A stretch of 41,711 nt of DNA from Gammaproteobacteria bacterium (GTDB lineage: Bacteria > Pseudomonadota > Gammaproteobacteria > Steroidobacterales > Steroidobacteraceae): the NCBI GenBank assembly GCA_028293765.1, contig JAQGOG010000200.1, forward strand, positions 1 to 41,711, in the 5' to 3' direction. The translations under genes were made by a program, and so were the position numbers. Shown piece by piece: positions 1 to 8,485 of this stretch. Under the pieces are notes generated by a model. The model had not been told where the DNA came from. It was given only the letters and a program-made list of their open reading frames with translations, and did not search any database. Each line of letters starts with the position of its first letter. Position 1 is the stretch's first letter.

Positions 1-1446
1 GAACAACTGCACTGTGACATAGGCATACGTGGATGCGGGCACCGTAGCTTTGCGCCACAGGTTGGAGTTGTTTGAAGTTACATCGAAACGGTAGATCAGC
101 GGCGCCTTCAGGTACTCGGTGTAGGAGAAGAACGTCTCCGTTTCCTTACCTTCGCCGAAGAACCCCTCGACCCTTCCCATGCCCGGCAGCGGCACCTCGC
201 CGATCAGGCGTCCATCGAGCTGGTAGAGCTACGCCACGCTATGTGCGTCGTGCACGTACTTGGCGACTATCCGCCCGCCGACGTATGAAGCCTCTTCGAG
301 TGCCGTCGTATCTTCAGGGACCACAGTCGGCCAGTCAGTAGATGCGGGCTTCCGCGCATCGACATCGATGACGCGGCGCAGTGGCGCATCCTTCGTCGTG
401 TGGAAATAGAGATGATCGCCGTTCGCGCCAATGAACGTATAGAGCGCATCCCAGGCGGAAAAGAGTGGCGTCGCCTTCATCCCGGGCTGCCGCAAGTCCA
501 GCAGGCTCACGCCATTGCGGTCGTAGCCATCGAATAAAGTGATGACGAGATAATGGCCGTCTTCGGTGACTCGAGCCGACGGGACCCGCGTGGGATGGTC
601 CGTTACCGCGTAGATGAGACGATCGCTCTCCTGCGGATCGCCGATCTTGTGGAAATACACGGCGGGCCGGCCCGCATCGTCACCTCTCCCATTGGGCAGA
701 GCGGGATACCGGCTGTAGTAGACGCCCGACCCGTCACGCGCCCAGGAGACGCCCCAGAACTTTGTAAGGCGCAGCGTATCGGCGGTGTCCACGCCGTCCC
801 GTACCTGGCGGAATCTCCAGATCTGCCAGTCGGTTCCGCCGTCCGAGAGCGCGTACGCGACCACGTCGCCCTTGGGGCTCGGCGTGAAGTCAGAAAGCGC
901 AACCGTCGCATCTTCACGAACGGTATTGGGGTCGAACAGGACCCGCCCGGGCGAGTCGAGCTTGTCCGCCACGAGCAACGCACTCTGGTTCTGCTTGCCA
1001 TCATTGTGCAAAAAGAAGTAGCGCCCGCCTTCCTTGACCGGGACGTCGAAGCGTTCGTAATTCCACAATTGCGTGAGCCGCTGCTTCACCCAGGCGCGGT
1101 GCGGAATGGCTTCGAGCCGCGGCTGCGACACTTTGTTCTGCGCCATGACCCATTCCCGGGTCGCCGGCGAATCCAGATCTTCGAGCCAGCGATAGGGGTC
1201 CTCCACCTGGGACCCGTTGTAGACGTCGGAAACGTGGACCCGTCGGGTCACCGGGTAGACCAGCTGCGTGGAAGGCGTGGCGGGTAGCCCCGCGGCGATA
1301 TCGGTACTCGTGGGCATCGGCTTACCTCCCGGCCCGGCACCCGGGATAGGCTCGAGCGGGCTCAGCGGCCCACCCGCACAGGCCGTCAGCAGGTACGCCA
1401 CACACAGCCCCAGAGCGGCGGACCCGTAGCATTGGAGTTTTTTCAT
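1..1446 (-). pseudogene. Prolyl oligopeptidase (S9A) lipoprotein, interrupted by in-frame TAG and cut by window edge
   Basis: Family S9A enzymes cut short peptides after proline. The product starts with a lipoprotein signal (MKKLQCYGSAALGLC, lipobox LTAC with Cys23), so a periplasmic or outer-membrane location is expected. Residues about 60-405 match the S9A N-terminal beta-propeller, including VEDPYRWLEDLDSP. A TAG at 229-231 ends the frame at 405 residues. The same frame then continues without a stop for 76 codons to base 1, still reading as S9A sequence (LYQLDGRLIGEVPLPGMG, then KETETFFSYTEYLKAPLIYR). The stop is therefore internal, and the catalytic hydrolase domain lies beyond the window. 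As sequenced, the product would lack Ser/Asp/His and be inactive. A nonsense mutation such as CAG to TAG or a base-call error are the main explanations. The start (1444-1446) faces the divergent peptidase gene at 1507. Confidence 0.8.
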
Positions 1447-1506
1447 CCCTTAAACTCGCAGGTATTCGAAAACAATCGCCAAAGTCTAACAAAGCGCGCG
1501 CCCCGC
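1447..1506. promoter_or_regulatory. Divergent intergenic region between two S9 peptidase genes
   Basis: Only 60 bases separate the start codons of the prolyl oligopeptidase (minus) and the DPP IV-like peptidase (plus). Promoters for both must lie here or overlap the coding starts. The stretch is locally A+T-richer than its surroundings, but I cannot assign convincing -35/-10 boxes. Confidence 0.35.
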
Positions 1507-3825
1507 ATGAGACTTCCAAGACTCACCTCCCACTGCCTGCAATTCATTATGCTCGTAACCATGTGTAGCGCAGCAAGCGCCGCAAAACTGACCCTCGAGC
1601 GGCTGTTCGCCGCTCCGGATCTGTCCGGAGCCAGCCTGCGCTCGCCTCTCATCTCGCCGGACGGTGGCTTCGTCGCCTACCTGCGCGGCAAGGACAGCAA
1701 CAAGGACTGTCTCGACCTCTGGGTGTACGATATCGCGCGGCGGGAGCACCGGCTGCTGGTCGATTCAGCCAGCCTCGTGCCAGAGGAACCGGCACTTTCG
1801 GCGGAGGAAGAGCAGAGGCGCGAGCGCCAGCGTACGTCCTCGCTCTCCGGCATCGTCGACTACGAATTTTCTCCCGACGCGCGTCACCTCCTCGTGCCGC
1901 TGGGCGGCGATCTGTATGTCTACGATCTCCATGCGAAGCCTGACAAAGCCGTCCGGCGCCTCACGGACACGGCGAGCTACGAGACAGACGCGCACTTCTC
2001 TCCGCGCGGCTCTTACGTGAGCTTCATTCGTGACCAGAACCTCATCGTCTACGACCTCGCGAACGCCACGGAGCGAGCGATCACGAAAGACGGCGGCGGC
2101 CTGGTCAGCTTCGGAACAGCGGAGTTCATCGCGCAGGAAGAGATGGATCGCACCACCGGTTACTGGTGGTCGCCGGATGAGAAGCGGATCGCCTTCACCC
2201 GCGTCGATGAAACACCGGTCGCCGAAGTCGATCGCTTCGAGATCTATGCCGATACCGTAAAGGTCGTCAAGCAACGTTACCCCGCCGCGGGCACTCGCAA
2301 CGCGCGCGTGCAACTCTTCGTGCGGCCTCTGGGCGCCATGCCGTTCGATGCGCATACCGACAACGCCGCCCCTGTGGAGGTGGACTTAGGCAAGGAACCA
2401 GACATCTACCTCGCTCGCGTAAACTGGCTGCCGGACAGCGCAGCCCTCGCGGTGCAACGCCAGAGCCGCGACCAAAAAACGCTGACTCTGCTGAAGGCCG
2501 ACGCGGTCACCGGCAAGACACGCGAGCTGCTGAGCGAGCACAGCGACACATGGGTGGATCTTCACGACGAGCTCACGTTCCTCCACCACTCACCGCGCTT
2601 CATCTGGGCTTCCAGCCGCACCGGGTTCAAGCACCTTTATCTGTACGGCCTCGATGGCACGCTGCTTCGCCCACTCACGAGCGGCGAATGGGAAGTCATC
2701 GGCGATAGCGAAGGTCGCGCCATCCGGGGTATCGATGAACGGCGTGGTTTGGTCTATTTCATGGCCAATGCCGAAACGCCCCTGGAGCGGCATCTATATT
2801 CCGTTTCTCTTGACGCAGCGCCATCCGCTGCGCACCGGATCAGCGGCGATGCCGGTTGGCACGCGGTCACCATGTCGAAGGACACCCGGGTTTTCCTCGA
2901 CACTTTCTCGACACCCGATCGCCCACCTTCGCTCACCCTACGCTCGTCAGACGGGACAACACTCGCACCACTCGTTCCGAACGAGTTGACGCCCGATCAC
3001 CCGTACGCGCCCTACCTCGCCGACCACCTCCCGACCGAGTTCGGCACACTACGCGCGCGGGACGGACAAACGCTCTACTACCAGATGATCAAACCGCGCG
3101 ACCTCGTTCCGGGGAAACGCTATCCGGTTGTCATTGACGTCTACGGCGGACCGGGCGCCCAGCGGGTCCGACGCGCCTGGGGCGGCTATCCCCGCACCAA
3201 TGAGGGATTCTTCCGAGAGTACCTTGCGCAGCATGGGTACATCGTCTTCACGCTCGACAATCGCGGGAGCGCCTTTCGCGGCGTCCGCTTCAAGACCGCC
3301 ATCTATCGGCGCCTGGGTTCCGTCGAAGTGGAGGACCAGGTCGCCGGTGCGCAGTTTCTGAGAAACCTCCCGTATGTCGATCCCAAGCGCATTGGCGTGT
3401 TTGGCTGGAGCTACGGTGGCTATATGGCACTCATGTGCATGATGCAGGCTCCGGACGTCTTTGCGGCCGGCATTGCCGGCGCCCCGGTCACGGACTGGCG
3501 CCTGTATGACACGCATTACACCGAACAATTCATGGGCACGCCGCAGGAGAACGCCGCAGGTTATGCGGCCAGCAGCGTGCTGGAGCACGCGGACAAACTG
3601 CGTGGCTCACTGCTCATCATGCACGGCATGGCCGACGACAACGTGCTGTTCACTCACAGCACCACGCTGTTCAAGAAACTCCAGGACCTCAACAAGCCCT
3701 TCGACATCATGACTTATCCAGGTAGCAAACACGGCCTGCTGCGGCACGCAGATACCGGTCCGCACGGCTACGCGACGGTCAAGCGCTTCCTTGATATGCA
3801 ACTTGGCGGCGACGCAGCACCTTGA
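1507..3825 (+). CDS. Dipeptidyl peptidase IV-like S9 serine peptidase, exported
   Basis: S9B peptidases remove N-terminal dipeptides, usually X-Pro or X-Ala. The chosen ATG gives 772 residues starting with a signal peptide (MRLPRLTSHCLQFIML, Ala-rich cleavage region SAASAA). An in-frame ATG at 1432 would overlap the divergent gene and spoil the signal. The N-terminal beta-propeller carries the EE motif that binds the substrate amino terminus (Glu211-Glu212 in FIAQEEMD), the hallmark of the DPP IV subfamily. The C-terminal alpha/beta hydrolase has the nucleophile in GWSYGGY (Ser635), the Asp in MADDN (Asp710/711) and the His in SKHG (His742). Length and spacing match the family closely. It sits beside an S9A peptidase, so the pair may degrade proline-rich peptides in the periplasm. 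The 3' end overlaps the convergent flippase gene by 47 bases. Confidence 0.9.
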   Translation: MRLPRLTSHCLQFIMLVTMCSAASAAKLTLERLFAAPDLSGASLRSPLISPDGGFVAYLRGKDSNKDCLDLWVYDIARREHRLLVDSASLVPEEPALSAEEEQRRERQRTSSLSGIVDYEFSPDARHLLVPLGGDLYVYDLHAKPDKAVRRLTDTASYETDAHFSPRGSYVSFIRDQNLIVYDLANATERAITKDGGGLVSFGTAEFIAQEEMDRTTGYWWSPDEKRIAFTRVDETPVAEVDRFEIYADTVKVVKQRYPAAGTRNARVQLFVRPLGAMPFDAHTDNAAPVEVDLGKEPDIYLARVNWLPDSAALAVQRQSRDQKTLTLLKADAVTGKTRELLSEHSDTWVDLHDELTFLHHSPRFIWASSRTGFKHLYLYGLDGTLLRPLTSGEWEVIGDSEGRAIRGIDERRGLVYFMANAETPLERHLYSVSLDAAPSAAHRISGDAGWHAVTMSKDTRVFLDTFSTPDRPPSLTLRSSDGTTLAPLVPNELTPDHPYAPYLADHLPTEFGTLRARDGQTLYYQMIKPRDLVPGKRYPVVIDVYGGPGAQRVRRAWGGYPRTNEGFFREYLAQHGYIVFTLDNRGSAFRGVRFKTAIYRRLGSVEVEDQVAGAQFLRNLPYVDPKRIGVFGWSYGGYMALMCMMQAPDVFAAGIAGAPVTDWRLYDTHYTEQFMGTPQENAAGYAASSVLEHADKLRGSLLIMHGMADDNVLFTHSTTLFKKLQDLNKPFDIMTYPGSKHGLLRHADTGPHGYATVKRFLDMQLGGDAAP

Positions 3826-5224
3826 GTATGAGCCCCCGGGGAATCGCGTGCGTGAGAGCCAGGCCGCCAACGTAAACGGCGCCGCCAATCAGCAGAGAAA
3901 CGAACCACGGTAATTCGAGGCGGCCGAGCAGCATCATTGCCCCTGCCGCCACCGCACCCGAGAGAATCGCCTTCCCGGAATTTCTGACGGAGGGCAACGA
4001 GCGGCCAGCGCGCTTCAACGCATGCAGCATGCCGAACAACGCACACACCTCCGCGACCACAGTGCCTGTCGCTGCCCCGATCAGGGAATACTTCGGGATG
4101 AGTGCAAAGTAGGCCACGAAGGCGAACACGCATGCGACCGCATCGGCCAGCAACACGAAGCGCGGCTTCTCGAGGGCGACGAGCGCAAACCGCAATATGT
4201 GCGTCAACGCCGCCAGGGCTATGGCGAACGCAATGACGACGAGAGCCGGCGCGCCCGCGGCGAACTGGGATCCGGCCATCAGCGTAAGTATCTGCGGAGC
4301 AAACACCGCCAGCGCGAGTATCGCGCCCACTCCGTAGATTGCGCCCACGTCGATGGCATTTCCGAGCGCGCCCGCGAACTCCTCCCGGCTATTTCTAACC
4401 CCCGCGGTCAACGCGGGCATCATGAGTCCCGCGAACTGATAGGGAATCGACGTCGCGAGCTCAAAGAGCTTTGCGGGCACGCCATACAGACCCACTGCGG
4501 CCGCCGGTTGATACAGCGAAAGCAACAGAGCATCGCCGCGGAGCATGGCCATACCGAGAATCTGCGCACCCGCGAGCGGCAACCCGGCAACCAGAAACTG
4601 CCGCCACAGCGGCATGTCGAAGCTCAAGTGAAAGGGAACGAGGCGACGCGCCAGTCGCCATGAGATCGCCAGCGCCAGCGACGCGCCTAACAGTGTGGCG
4701 CCGAGCATTGGCAGTGCTCCGGCGTGCGTCGTGGCAAGCATCCACACCGCGGCGAGGGTTGCGAGCGCGCCAACAACTTCCGCCACGGCGTTGCGGCCCT
4801 GTTTGAGGACGCTCTGAAAGATGGAGATGAAGAAGTCGCTCGCCTGTAAACAGGTGTAAATGGCAGCGCCAATCAGGACGCCCCACTTAACGACCGGGTC
4901 GTACGGTGTCGTCCATGCAACGGCGGCGGCGGCGAGAAGGATGCTGCCAGTGCTCACGAAGCGCAGGGCGAGCGCGTTTCCAGCCACCCGCGACGCATCC
5001 GCTCCCGCTCGCGACATCTCGCGAAGCGTGATCATGTAAAGACCACAATCGGCTAGCACCGCGGCGAACGCGCAATAAGTCAAAACCGTCCGGTAATAAC
5101 CGAATTCCGTCGGTCCCAGGTGCCGCGTGAGCACCATGATGGTCATTAGGCCGGCAGCCGCCGTCATGGCCTTGCCCGAAACCACGGCCGCCATATTCGC
5201 AGCCAGAGCGCGCAGGCGGCTCAT
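3779..5224 (-). CDS. Polysaccharide/oligosaccharide flippase (Wzx-like, MOP superfamily)
   Basis: The 481-residue product is strongly hydrophobic with a dozen or more predicted membrane segments. It begins with the typical RfbX/Wzx-like start of a short basic N-terminus, then AVVSGKAMTAAAGLMTIMVL and RHLGPTEFGYYRTV. Family members move lipid-linked oligosaccharides across the inner membrane. The neighbourhood (nucleotide-sugar genes, methyltransferases and glycosyltransferases) supports export of a surface glycan subunit. No Wzy polymerase or chain-length regulator is visible nearby, so substrate and pathway type are open. It is divergent from the cytidylyltransferase gene across 137 bases and convergent with the DPP IV-like gene (47-base overlap). 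No clear Shine-Dalgarno precedes the ATG, so a slightly later start is possible. Confidence 0.82.
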   Translation of the reverse strand: MSRLRALAANMAAVVSGKAMTAAAGLMTIMVLTRHLGPTEFGYYRTVLTYCAFAAVLADCGLYMITLREMSRAGADASRVAGNALALRFVSTGSILLAAAAVAWTTPYDPVVKWGVLIGAAIYTCLQASDFFISIFQSVLKQGRNAVAEVVGALATLAAVWMLATTHAGALPMLGATLLGASLALAISWRLARRLVPFHLSFDMPLWRQFLVAGLPLAGAQILGMAMLRGDALLLSLYQPAAAVGLYGVPAKLFELATSIPYQFAGLMMPALTAGVRNSREEFAGALGNAIDVGAIYGVGAILALAVFAPQILTLMAGSQFAAGAPALVVIAFAIALAALTHILRFALVALEKPRFVLLADAVACVFAFVAYFALIPKYSLIGAATGTVVAEVCALFGMLHALKRAGRSLPSVRNSGKAILSGAVAAGAMMLLGRLELPWFVSLLIGGAVYVGGLALTHAIPRGLILKVLRRRQVAYQGSA

Positions 5225-5361
5225 AGGCGGGCACGCATCTTGCGAAGCTTAGCGGGAGGGTCGTTCCCACTGATCGATGCCCGACGAATAACTCTCGAAA
5301 CCATCGGCGACGGATCCCTCGTGAAGAATGTTGCAAGAATCGTACTACGGGAAAGCACGCA
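5225..5361. promoter_or_regulatory. Divergent promoter region of the glycan island
   Basis: These 137 bases separate the flippase start (minus) from the cytidylyltransferase start (plus), so they must carry promoters for both units. I see no strong sigma70 pair. A GGGAAAG stretch near 5350 could serve as a weak ribosome binding site for the plus-strand operon. Confidence 0.35.
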
Positions 5362-6147
5362 ATGAAGGTAGGTATTCTCGCTGGCGGCCTCGGCTCGCGC
5401 CTGGCGGAAGAGACGGTGGTCAAGCCCAAACCGATGGTGGAGGTGGGCGGCCGTCCGATCCTCTGGCACATCATGATGCATTACTCGACCTATGGGTTTA
5501 AGGAATTCGCAGTCGCGCTCGGCTACAAGGGCGAATACATCAAGCGCTACATGGCCGACTACTGCTCGCTCGCGTCCGATCTGCGAGTGTCGCTGAAAAC
5601 CGGGCAGGTCGAGCCCCACACCAACGGGAACGGCCAGCGTCAGAGCGAAGACTGGATCATCGATCTCATCGACACCGGCCAGTCCACCAACACCGGCGGG
5701 CGCATCAAGCGCCTCCAGCCGTATCTGGGCAACGAGACATTCATGCTCACGTGGGGCGACGGCGTCTCGAACGTGAATCTCGCCGAGCTCCTGAAGTTTC
5801 ATCGCAGTCACGGGCGCATTGCAACGGTGACGGCGGTCCGGCCGCCGGCCCGTTTCGGCCGGCTCGAGATCGCCGACAGCCGCGTTACTCATTTCGACGA
5901 GAAGCCCCTCGAGGGCGAGGCATGGATCAACGGCGCCTTCTTCATTCTCGAGCCGCGTGTGTTCGATTACATCGCCGGCGACTCGACGCAGTTCGAGAAA
6001 GAGCCGCTCGAGAACCTGGCCCGCGAGGGCGAGCTCATGGCGTACCAACATCATGGTTTCTGGCAGTGCATGGACACGATCCGCGACAAGGTCCGGCTCG
6101 AGTCCCTGTGGGACACGGGCGATGCTCCGTGGAAGATCTGGAAATGA
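5362..6147 (+). CDS. rfbF: Glucose-1-phosphate cytidylyltransferase
   Basis: The enzyme makes CDP-glucose from CTP and glucose 1-phosphate, the entry step to CDP-linked deoxy and branched sugars. The 261-residue length is typical. The N-terminal nucleotidyltransferase signature is intact (ILAGGLGSRLAEET, then KPKPMVEVGGRPILWHIM). Further family hallmarks are HYSTYGFKEF, YIKRYMADY and the C-terminal GFWQCMDTIRDK. It is the first gene of a five-gene plus-strand operon whose later products modify nucleotide sugars. Normally a CDP-glucose 4,6-dehydratase (RfbG) follows; here a different SDR-family enzyme takes that place. The same enzyme is called DdhA in some species. Confidence 0.93.
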   Translation: MKVGILAGGLGSRLAEETVVKPKPMVEVGGRPILWHIMMHYSTYGFKEFAVALGYKGEYIKRYMADYCSLASDLRVSLKTGQVEPHTNGNGQRQSEDWIIDLIDTGQSTNTGGRIKRLQPYLGNETFMLTWGDGVSNVNLAELLKFHRSHGRIATVTAVRPPARFGRLEIADSRVTHFDEKPLEGEAWINGAFFILEPRVFDYIAGDSTQFEKEPLENLAREGELMAYQHHGFWQCMDTIRDKVRLESLWDTGDAPWKIWK

Positions 6148-6199
6148 GCCAGCCGCGGCAGCGAGCACAGTTTACTTTCGTGAGGAGGGTATGAAGCGC

Positions 6200-7246
6200 A
6201 TGCGAATTCTATTGACTGGACACGACGGCTACATCGGACACGTGCTCACGCCGATGCTGCTCGAGCGCGAGCACGAAGTCACTGGCCTGGACAGCTGTCT
6301 CTACGACGGGTGCGGGTTCGCTCCGGCCAGGGCGTTGCCGGTCCCCGTCATTCGCAAGGACGTAAGGGACGTAACGCTCGATGATCTTCGTGGCTTCGAG
6401 GCCGTCGTACACCTCGCGGGCATCTCCAACGATCCGCTCGGTGACCTGGCGCCGCAGACCACTTATGCGATCAATCACGAGGCGTCCGTGCGGCTCGCCC
6501 GTCTCGCCAAGCAGGCGGGAGTGCAACGTTTCGTGTTCTCGTCCTCCTGCAGCAACTATGGCGCGGCTGGGGACTCCTATCTCGACGAGACGGCGAGCTT
6601 CAATCCGGTAACGCCGTACGCGGAAAGCAAAGTCTGGACCGAGCGCGACGTTGCGCCGCTGGCCGATGCTTCGTTCACACCGACGTTCCTGCGAAGCTCG
6701 ACCGCATTCGGCGTGTCGACCCGCCTACGTGGCGATCTGGTGGTCAACAACCTCGTGGGCTACGCCGTGACTTCCGGCGAAGTGCTGATCAAGAGCGACG
6801 GCATGCCCTGGCGCCCACTCGTGCACGTTGAAGACATTTCGCGCGCCTTCACCGCCGTGCTCGAAGCGCCTCGCGAGGTCGTTCACAACGAATCCTTCAA
6901 CGTGGGAACGACGGCCGAGAACTACCGCGTCAGGGAAATTGCACAGATGGTCGCGGAAGTCGTCCCGAACTCGAAGGTGACGTACGCCGGCGACGCCAGC
7001 CCGGATAAGCGGAACTACCGCGTCAACTGCGACAAGATTAGCCGGGTTCTGCCGTCATTCAAACCGCAGTGGACCGTGCGCAAAGGCGTCGAAGAGGTAT
7101 ACGCGGCCTACTGCAGGCATGGCACGACCTCAGCGGACTTCCTGAGCTCGAATTTCGTCCGCCTGAAGAAAATCCGCGAGCTGCAGAACGCCGGCATGCT
7201 CGACCACACCCTAGCCTGGCGCACGGAAGGACGTTCAGCAGCATGA
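6200..7246 (+). CDS. NAD-dependent epimerase/dehydratase (extended SDR) acting on a nucleotide sugar
   Basis: The protein is an extended short-chain dehydrogenase of 348 residues. It has a Rossmann glycine motif (LLTGHDGYIG, Gly7-Gly10-Gly13), a catalytic Ser region in SSSCSNYG (about 115-121) and the active-site pair Tyr140/Lys144 in YAESK. Such enzymes oxidise C4 of an NDP-sugar transiently to allow epimerisation, dehydration or reduction. It lacks the recognisable N-terminal pattern of CDP-glucose 4,6-dehydratase, so its exact reaction is unknown. Two ATGs compete. AGGAGG at 6183-6188 lies only 2 bases from the ATG at 6191 but 11 from the ATG at 6200, so the later one is favoured. The stop overlaps the next start as ATGA (7243-7246), indicating translational coupling to the methyltransferase. 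Confidence 0.85.
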   Translation: MRILLTGHDGYIGHVLTPMLLEREHEVTGLDSCLYDGCGFAPARALPVPVIRKDVRDVTLDDLRGFEAVVHLAGISNDPLGDLAPQTTYAINHEASVRLARLAKQAGVQRFVFSSSCSNYGAAGDSYLDETASFNPVTPYAESKVWTERDVAPLADASFTPTFLRSSTAFGVSTRLRGDLVVNNLVGYAVTSGEVLIKSDGMPWRPLVHVEDISRAFTAVLEAPREVVHNESFNVGTTAENYRVREIAQMVAEVVPNSKVTYAGDASPDKRNYRVNCDKISRVLPSFKPQWTVRKGVEEVYAAYCRHGTTSADFLSSNFVRLKKIRELQNAGMLDHTLAWRTEGRSAA

Positions 7247-8478
7247 CAGCACATCGCACCGGGGCTCGCTGCCGGTCCTGCAGCAGCACTGATCTGACGG
7301 TATTCCTGTCGCTGGGCGACATGCCGCTCTCGGATGGCTTCCTCGAGCCGCGGCAACTCGTCGACACCGAGCCGCGGTTTCCGCTTGACGTCGCATTCTG
7401 CTCGACCTGCGCGCTGGTGCAGATCCTCGAAACCGTGCCGCCGGAACAGCTGTTCGGCGCCGACTACCCCTATTTCTCATCGTTCACCGACACCTTGCTG
7501 AAGCACTCCGAAGCCAATGTGCAGGAGCGTATCGCGGAGCGCCGGCTGGGTGCCGACAGCCTGGTAGTCGAGCTGGCCAGCAACGACGGCTACCTCCTGC
7601 AGTATTACAAGGCGAACGGCGTGCCCGTGTTAGGCATAGATCCCGCGCCGGGACCGGTCGCCGCCGCTCGAGCGAAGGGGATCGACTCGCTCCAGGCGTT
7701 CTTCGGCAGTGAGTTCGCGAAAGGCCTCGTCAACGAGGGCCGGCGCGCGGATGTGATCCACGCCAACAATGTGCTGGCTCACGTCGCCGATACCAACGGC
7801 TTCGTCGAGGGCGTCGCCACACTTCTGAAGGACACTGGAGTGGCTGTCATCGAAGTGCCCTACGTGAAGGAGCTCATCGAGCACGGCGAGTTCGACACGA
7901 TCTATCACGAGCACCTCTGCTATTTCTCCGTAACGGCACTGCGCCCGCTTTTCAGCCGTCATGGGCTGTATGTCACCCGGGTCGTGCCGCTGTCCATTCA
8001 CGGCGGCTCGCTGCGGGTATTCGTCGAGAAGAAGAACCGGCCGGAGCCCTCGGTGCAGGACTATATCGATTCGGAACGCCGGCTCGGATTGGACCGCCTG
8101 GACTACTACGCCGACTTCTCGGGACGCGTGAGCCAGATCCGCACCGAGCTCAGCGAGTTGCTGCAGAATCTCAAGCAGCAAAAGGCGCGCATCGTCGGTT
8201 ACGGCGCGGCGGCGAAAGGCACGATCATGCTCAACTACGTGGGCATCGGCCAGGAGACGCTCGATTTCGTGGCGGACCGCAACGTCCACAAACAAGGCCG
8301 CTACATCCCGGGCGTGCGGCTGCCGATCGCCTCGCCCGAGCGGGTGCTCGCCGAGCAGCCCGACTTCGTCCTGATCCTGCCCTGGAATTTCAAAGACGAG
8401 ATCATGGCGCAGCAGGCGGAATACCGGCGTCGCGGCGGCCGCTTCATCGTACCCGTACCGCGGCCGACGATCATTTGA
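7243..8478 (+). CDS. NDP-sugar C-methyltransferase-like protein 1 (zinc-binding domain + SAM domain + C-terminal domain)
   Basis: The 411-residue protein has the three-part layout of sugar C-methyltransferases such as TylCIII and TcaB9. An N-terminal zinc-binding domain has Cys10, Cys13, Cys53 and Cys56. The SAM-binding Rossmann domain has the family-specific motif VVELASNDGYLL (about 108-119). The C-terminal domain contains ARIVGYGAAAKGTIMLNY. Tyr221, Glu223 and His224 in YHEH match the catalytic Tyr/Glu/His triad known from TcaB9, which methylates C3 of a 4-keto sugar. I infer a C-methylated, branched sugar as product. The start is the ATGA overlap with the preceding epimerase gene; longer in-frame starts would overlap that gene deeply. 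Confidence 0.85.
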   Translation: MTAHRTGARCRSCSSTDLTVFLSLGDMPLSDGFLEPRQLVDTEPRFPLDVAFCSTCALVQILETVPPEQLFGADYPYFSSFTDTLLKHSEANVQERIAERRLGADSLVVELASNDGYLLQYYKANGVPVLGIDPAPGPVAAARAKGIDSLQAFFGSEFAKGLVNEGRRADVIHANNVLAHVADTNGFVEGVATLLKDTGVAVIEVPYVKELIEHGEFDTIYHEHLCYFSVTALRPLFSRHGLYVTRVVPLSIHGGSLRVFVEKKNRPEPSVQDYIDSERRLGLDRLDYYADFSGRVSQIRTELSELLQNLKQQKARIVGYGAAAKGTIMLNYVGIGQETLDFVADRNVHKQGRYIPGVRLPIASPERVLAEQPDFVLILPWNFKDEIMAQQAEYRRRGGRFIVPVPRPTII

Positions 8479-8485
8479 AGGGGGC

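Noticed and set aside
229-231. Programmed read-through or recoding of the TAG in the prolyl oligopeptidase gene
   Set aside because: No sign of pyrrolysine machinery or a stop-codon context element is visible. A mutation or sequencing error is simpler.
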